Origin: an uncultured Veillonellaceae bacterium
Lineage (GTDB): Bacteria; Bacillota; Negativicutes; Veillonellales; Dialisteraceae
Direction of reading: 5' to 3'
Length of the DNA: 64,000 nt
Assembly: GCA_958348245.1 (NCBI GenBank)
Contig: CATVYJ010000007.1
Location: forward strand, 1-64,000
In this document: one piece after another, positions 61,663 through 64,000 of the stretch
How positions within the stretch are numbered: position 1 is the stretch's first letter
Layout: the number at the start of each line of letters is the position of its first letter
Notes under the pieces: model-generated
What the model saw: only the letters and a program-made list of their open reading frames with translations
What the model was told of the DNA's origin: nothing
The model's database searches: none
Made by a program: the position numbers and the translations under genes

Positions 61663-62583
61663 ATGAATAAAGTGTATATCAAAATTGGAACTACGGAATT
61701 CAGTGTAGAAGGAGAAAGTGAATTTATTGCCAAAGAAAGGGAGTATTTCTGGCAAAATATATCCAGGATATTTCAGTTTGATTCTGGCGTATCGACGCAA
61801 ATTCCGAAAAGAGTGCCTCTTGAGGAGGCGGGAGAAAGGCCGGTGGCTGCTGGCACCTTTCAGCCTATGGCTTCAGACAACAAAGATACTCAAATATCTG
61901 CCGCCGTGTTTTTAAAGGAAAAGCAATTTACCAGTGCAGCTGAAGTTGTCATGGGCGCGGCGTATTATCTTACTTGTATAAAACAAATAGAAATCTTTAA
62001 TGCTGGAGATATTCAAGCGGTAATAGATGAGGCGCAGATTGCCCGTCCAAGTAACATATGGTCAAATATTCGGAGTAATATCAAGCGCGGGTGGCTTCAG
62101 GTTATGGAGGAAACTAAGAAGGGAAGAAAGGCGTATAAACTGCAAGAGGCCGGAAAGCGTTGGTGTGAGCAGTACAAAGTACGGTCCGAACCGGAAATAA
62201 AAGGATCTTCCCAAGGATTGGGCGGGGTGCTGCTGGTTGCATCAGATTTTTCGAAACTTTCCGTAGGAGAATCTTCTATATCTAAATACTGTGACCCAAT
62301 GAAAGCAGAAAAATTTCGAGAACAGCTATTGATAGTTATGTATATTTTCATCAAAGAAAAAAATATCCAATTTTTCTCTACAGCGGGACTGATTTCGTTG
62401 TTTAAACAGATATTTCATGTATCAATCACTCAACGAAAAATGCGATATGCGCTTCATCACGGAGAGTGGGCTTATCGTAGTAAAATGGAGAAAAAGGAGA
62501 TTTATTATACCTTGTCCGATGAAGGCCTGCGGGAAGCGGAACGTCTCATTGCAAGATATAAGGCGGGAAAAGGCGGAAAGTAG
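61663..62583 (+). CDS. Protein of unknown function with repeated winged-helix-like parts
   Basis: A 306-residue soluble protein, AT-richer than the surrounding glycan genes. Residues 1-45 contain a beta-start (Y-I-K-I-G-T-T-E-F-S-V-E-G) that resembles small domains found in anti-phage and regulatory proteins. Residues about 85-165 form one helical winged-helix-like block (A-A-E-V-V-M-G-A-A-Y-Y-L...I-R-S-N-I-K-R-G-W-L-Q) followed by K-G-R-K-A-Y-K-L. Residues about 210-300 form a second block ending Y-Y-T-L-S-D-E-G-L-R-E-A-E-R-L. AAAAGGAG precedes the start. Two DNA- or RNA-binding winged helices are plausible. No family name can be given. Confidence 0.65.
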   Translation: MNKVYIKIGTTEFSVEGESEFIAKEREYFWQNISRIFQFDSGVSTQIPKRVPLEEAGERPVAAGTFQPMASDNKDTQISAAVFLKEKQFTSAAEVVMGAAYYLTCIKQIEIFNAGDIQAVIDEAQIARPSNIWSNIRSNIKRGWLQVMEETKKGRKAYKLQEAGKRWCEQYKVRSEPEIKGSSQGLGGVLLVASDFSKLSVGESSISKYCDPMKAEKFREQLLIVMYIFIKEKNIQFFSTAGLISLFKQIFHVSITQRKMRYALHHGEWAYRSKMEKKEIYYTLSDEGLREAERLIARYKAGKGGK

Positions 62584-62686
62584 TATATGACAGAGCAGAG
62601 GAGAAATCTGTATTGACGTAAAAAGCATTGAAACGTAATCAGAATCTCGGGGATGGCAATGCAGAGAATATAAGGAGGAAGGCTAT

Positions 62687-63517
62687 ATGAATCAGCCGAT
62701 TGTTGCATTAATGTATGATTTTGACAGGACGCTTTGCACTAAAGATATGCAGGAATATGGATTTATTCCCGAAATCGGAATGGATGCAGGTTCATTTTGG
62801 AGACAAGTGAATACATTGACCGATGAACAGGGGATGGATAACATTCTGGCTTATATGTTTTTGATGGTTGAAATGTGTAAGGAGAAAAAGGTTCCTATTA
62901 CTCGAAAGAAATTTAATGACTTGGGCAAAGGGGTGCAGTTCTTTGATGGAGTGGACACCTGGTTTGAACGGATCAATGAATATGGGAAAGCCCTTGGGGT
63001 TCGAATTGAACATTACATTGTTTCTTCGGGGTTGAAAGAAATTATAGAAGGCACGGAGATTGCTCCCTACATGAAGAAAATTTATGCTTGTGAATTCATG
63101 TATGATTATACGGGGTCAATCCAGTGGCCGAAATTTGCCGTGAATTATACGGCTAAGACGCAGTTTTTATTTCGAATAAATAAGGGGGTACTGACGATTG
63201 ATAGTACAAGTGCCGAAAAATTGAATCAGTTTACGCCGGAAAATGATCGAAGGATTCCGTTTCGAAATATGATTTATATAGGAGATGGACTGACGGATGT
63301 CCCTTGTATGAAACTGGTGCGTGTCAATGGTGGACAATCCATTGCCGTTTTTGATCCGGAGAAAGGAAAATCAACAGCTAAGGATTTATTAGAAGCAGAA
63401 CGAGTTAATTATATCGTACCTGCGGAATATGGTCCTGGAAGTGACGTAGAAACGATTGTCAAAGCGATTGTAAAAAAGATTCAGGCTGTGGAAGAAATGC
63501 GGTCTTATATGAAGTAA
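62687..63517 (+). CDS. HAD-superfamily hydrolase
   Basis: A 276-residue HAD phosphatase-like enzyme. Motif I is M-Y-D-F-D-R-T-L (about 9-16), where the usual second Asp is present and the DxDxT/V pattern is kept. Motif II Ser lies in Y-I-V-S-S-G-L-K (about 109). Motif IV is Y-I-G-D-G-L-T-D-V-P (about 203-212). An all-helical cap between motif I and II (about 20-100) suggests subclass I. AAGGAGG precedes the start. Substrate unknown. It is AT-rich like the gene before it and may have been acquired together with it. Confidence 0.85.
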   Translation: MNQPIVALMYDFDRTLCTKDMQEYGFIPEIGMDAGSFWRQVNTLTDEQGMDNILAYMFLMVEMCKEKKVPITRKKFNDLGKGVQFFDGVDTWFERINEYGKALGVRIEHYIVSSGLKEIIEGTEIAPYMKKIYACEFMYDYTGSIQWPKFAVNYTAKTQFLFRINKGVLTIDSTSAEKLNQFTPENDRRIPFRNMIYIGDGLTDVPCMKLVRVNGGQSIAVFDPEKGKSTAKDLLEAERVNYIVPAEYGPGSDVETIVKAIVKKIQAVEEMRSYMK

Positions 63518-63529
63518 TGGATACAATTG

Positions 63530-63556
63530 GGCAGAGGCGCAATGACTCTGCCTTTT
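63530..63556 (+). terminator. Terminator of the HAD gene
   Basis: GGCAGAG/CTCTGCC 7-bp stem followed by TTTT. Confidence 0.7.
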
Positions 63557-63677
63557 CATTTGTTGCTTCTATATATGAGTTTTCTCATGCGGTATAATAA
63601 AGTAGATTGAAAGATAAAATGATTTGACTGTATATATAGATAAAAAATGAACGCCCTCTCGGGGCGGGGAGTTTGGG

Positions 63678-64000
63678 ATGGATGATATTAAGGAGCTGCT
63701 GAGCCGGCTGATGCGGCGGGATCAGGATACGGACCGGGCGGCGGATGATCTGAACCGGAAAATCAACGCCATTTACAGCATTTACGCGAATCTGGTGGGG
63801 CCGGAGGAGCTGATCGTGCATACGAGCCGGTACGACGCGCTGAAGTATATTCACGATGAGAATCCGAAGGTGCGGCTCATCGGGATGCAGCGCATGATTC
63901 TGGAGAGCCGGGACTACAACCGGCCGCCTACGGACGAGGAGATTCCGCTCGTGCTGGACAATCTGGAGGAGAAGCTGTCGGATCTGCTCGCGCGGCGCGC
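63678..64000 (+). CDS. Start of an AAA/Lon-like protein (cut by the window end)
   Basis: 107 codons, open to the end of the window. The N-terminus M-D-D-I-K-E-L-L-S-R-L-M-R-R is helical and charged, followed by N-A-I-Y-S-I-Y-A-N-L-V-G and R-P-P-T-D-E-E-I-P. It recalls the leader region of a LonC-type ATP-dependent protease of Clostridia and Negativicutes. The ATPase domain would lie outside the window, so this is tentative. GC content returns to the high level of the left flank. ATG at 63678 has only a weak GGGGAGTTTGGG upstream. Confidence 0.5.
   Translation, partial: MDDIKELLSRLMRRDQDTDRAADDLNRKINAIYSIYANLVGPEELIVHTSRYDALKYIHDENPKVRLIGMQRMILESRDYNRPPTDEEIPLVLDNLEEKLSDLLARR

Overview
The window reads as a chromosomal segment of a diderm Firmicute of the class Negativicutes (Dialister/Veillonella/Megasphaera-like). 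It combines Firmicute traits (a T-box leader before ileS, a pdxST/MocR-type locus) with outer-membrane traits: two SLH-domain porins of the OmpM type, an autotransporter with a C-terminal beta-barrel, and a large LPS/O-antigen-type glycan locus with two O-antigen ligase homologues and a WbaP-like initiating transferase. Genus is an inference. Most of the left 24 kb is GC-rich; the insert at 8.4-10.5 kb and parts of 25-28 kb and 61-63.5 kb are AT-richer and look acquired.

Layout. 0.1-1.4 kb: TauE/SafE permease and an isochorismatase-like hydrolase. 1.4-2.2 kb: gene-free GC-rich stretch. 2.2-6.1 kb: overlapping two-gene McrBC-like module (AAA+ McrB-type motor plus DUF2357/PD-(D/E)XK protein). 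6.4-7.9 kb: DASS transporter. 7.9-11.1 kb: an operon of alpha/beta hydrolase plus low-molecular-weight tyrosine phosphatase, split by a roughly 2.1 kb decayed integrative element carrying a nitroreductase and an Lrp/AsnC regulator. 11.4-13.6 kb: autotransporter switched off by a C8 tract. 13.9-15.5 kb: LysO-type exporter and a small Cys-rich protein. 15.6-18.7 kb: T-box and ileS. 18.8-21.4 kb: pdxT, pdxS and a divergent short MocR/PdxR regulator. 21.5-24.8 kb: RlmD-like methyltransferase, class C acid phosphatase, YdjC/ChbG deacetylase.

24.8-50.5 kb is a glycan assembly locus: ten GT4 copies of one related set (one destroyed by IS30, one frameshifted), two GT8, two GT2, a GtrC-like polytopic protein (frameshifted), two O-antigen ligases (one with a nonsense codon), two PIG-L deacetylases fused to a discoidin-like domain, and an HtrL/WlaTC-type transferase. 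It continues with ugd and a UDP-glucuronate 4-epimerase (50.8-53.0 kb). After the duplicated porins (53.3-56.2 kb) come wbaP, a different GT4 and rfbB (57.7-61.3 kb). The window closes with a two-domain protein of unknown function, a HAD hydrolase and the start of an AAA/Lon-like gene.

How it fits together: WbaP would load the first sugar onto undecaprenyl phosphate. The GT array, fed by UDP-GlcA/GalA and dTDP-4-keto-6-deoxyglucose, would extend it, and ligases would transfer it to the lipid A core. Homopolymer tracts (C8 in the autotransporter, G8 in a porin promoter, A9 in a GT, G7 in several GTs), nonsense and frameshift lesions, and near-identical paralogues suggest that the surface is being diversified. 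No rRNA, tRNA or CRISPR array was seen.
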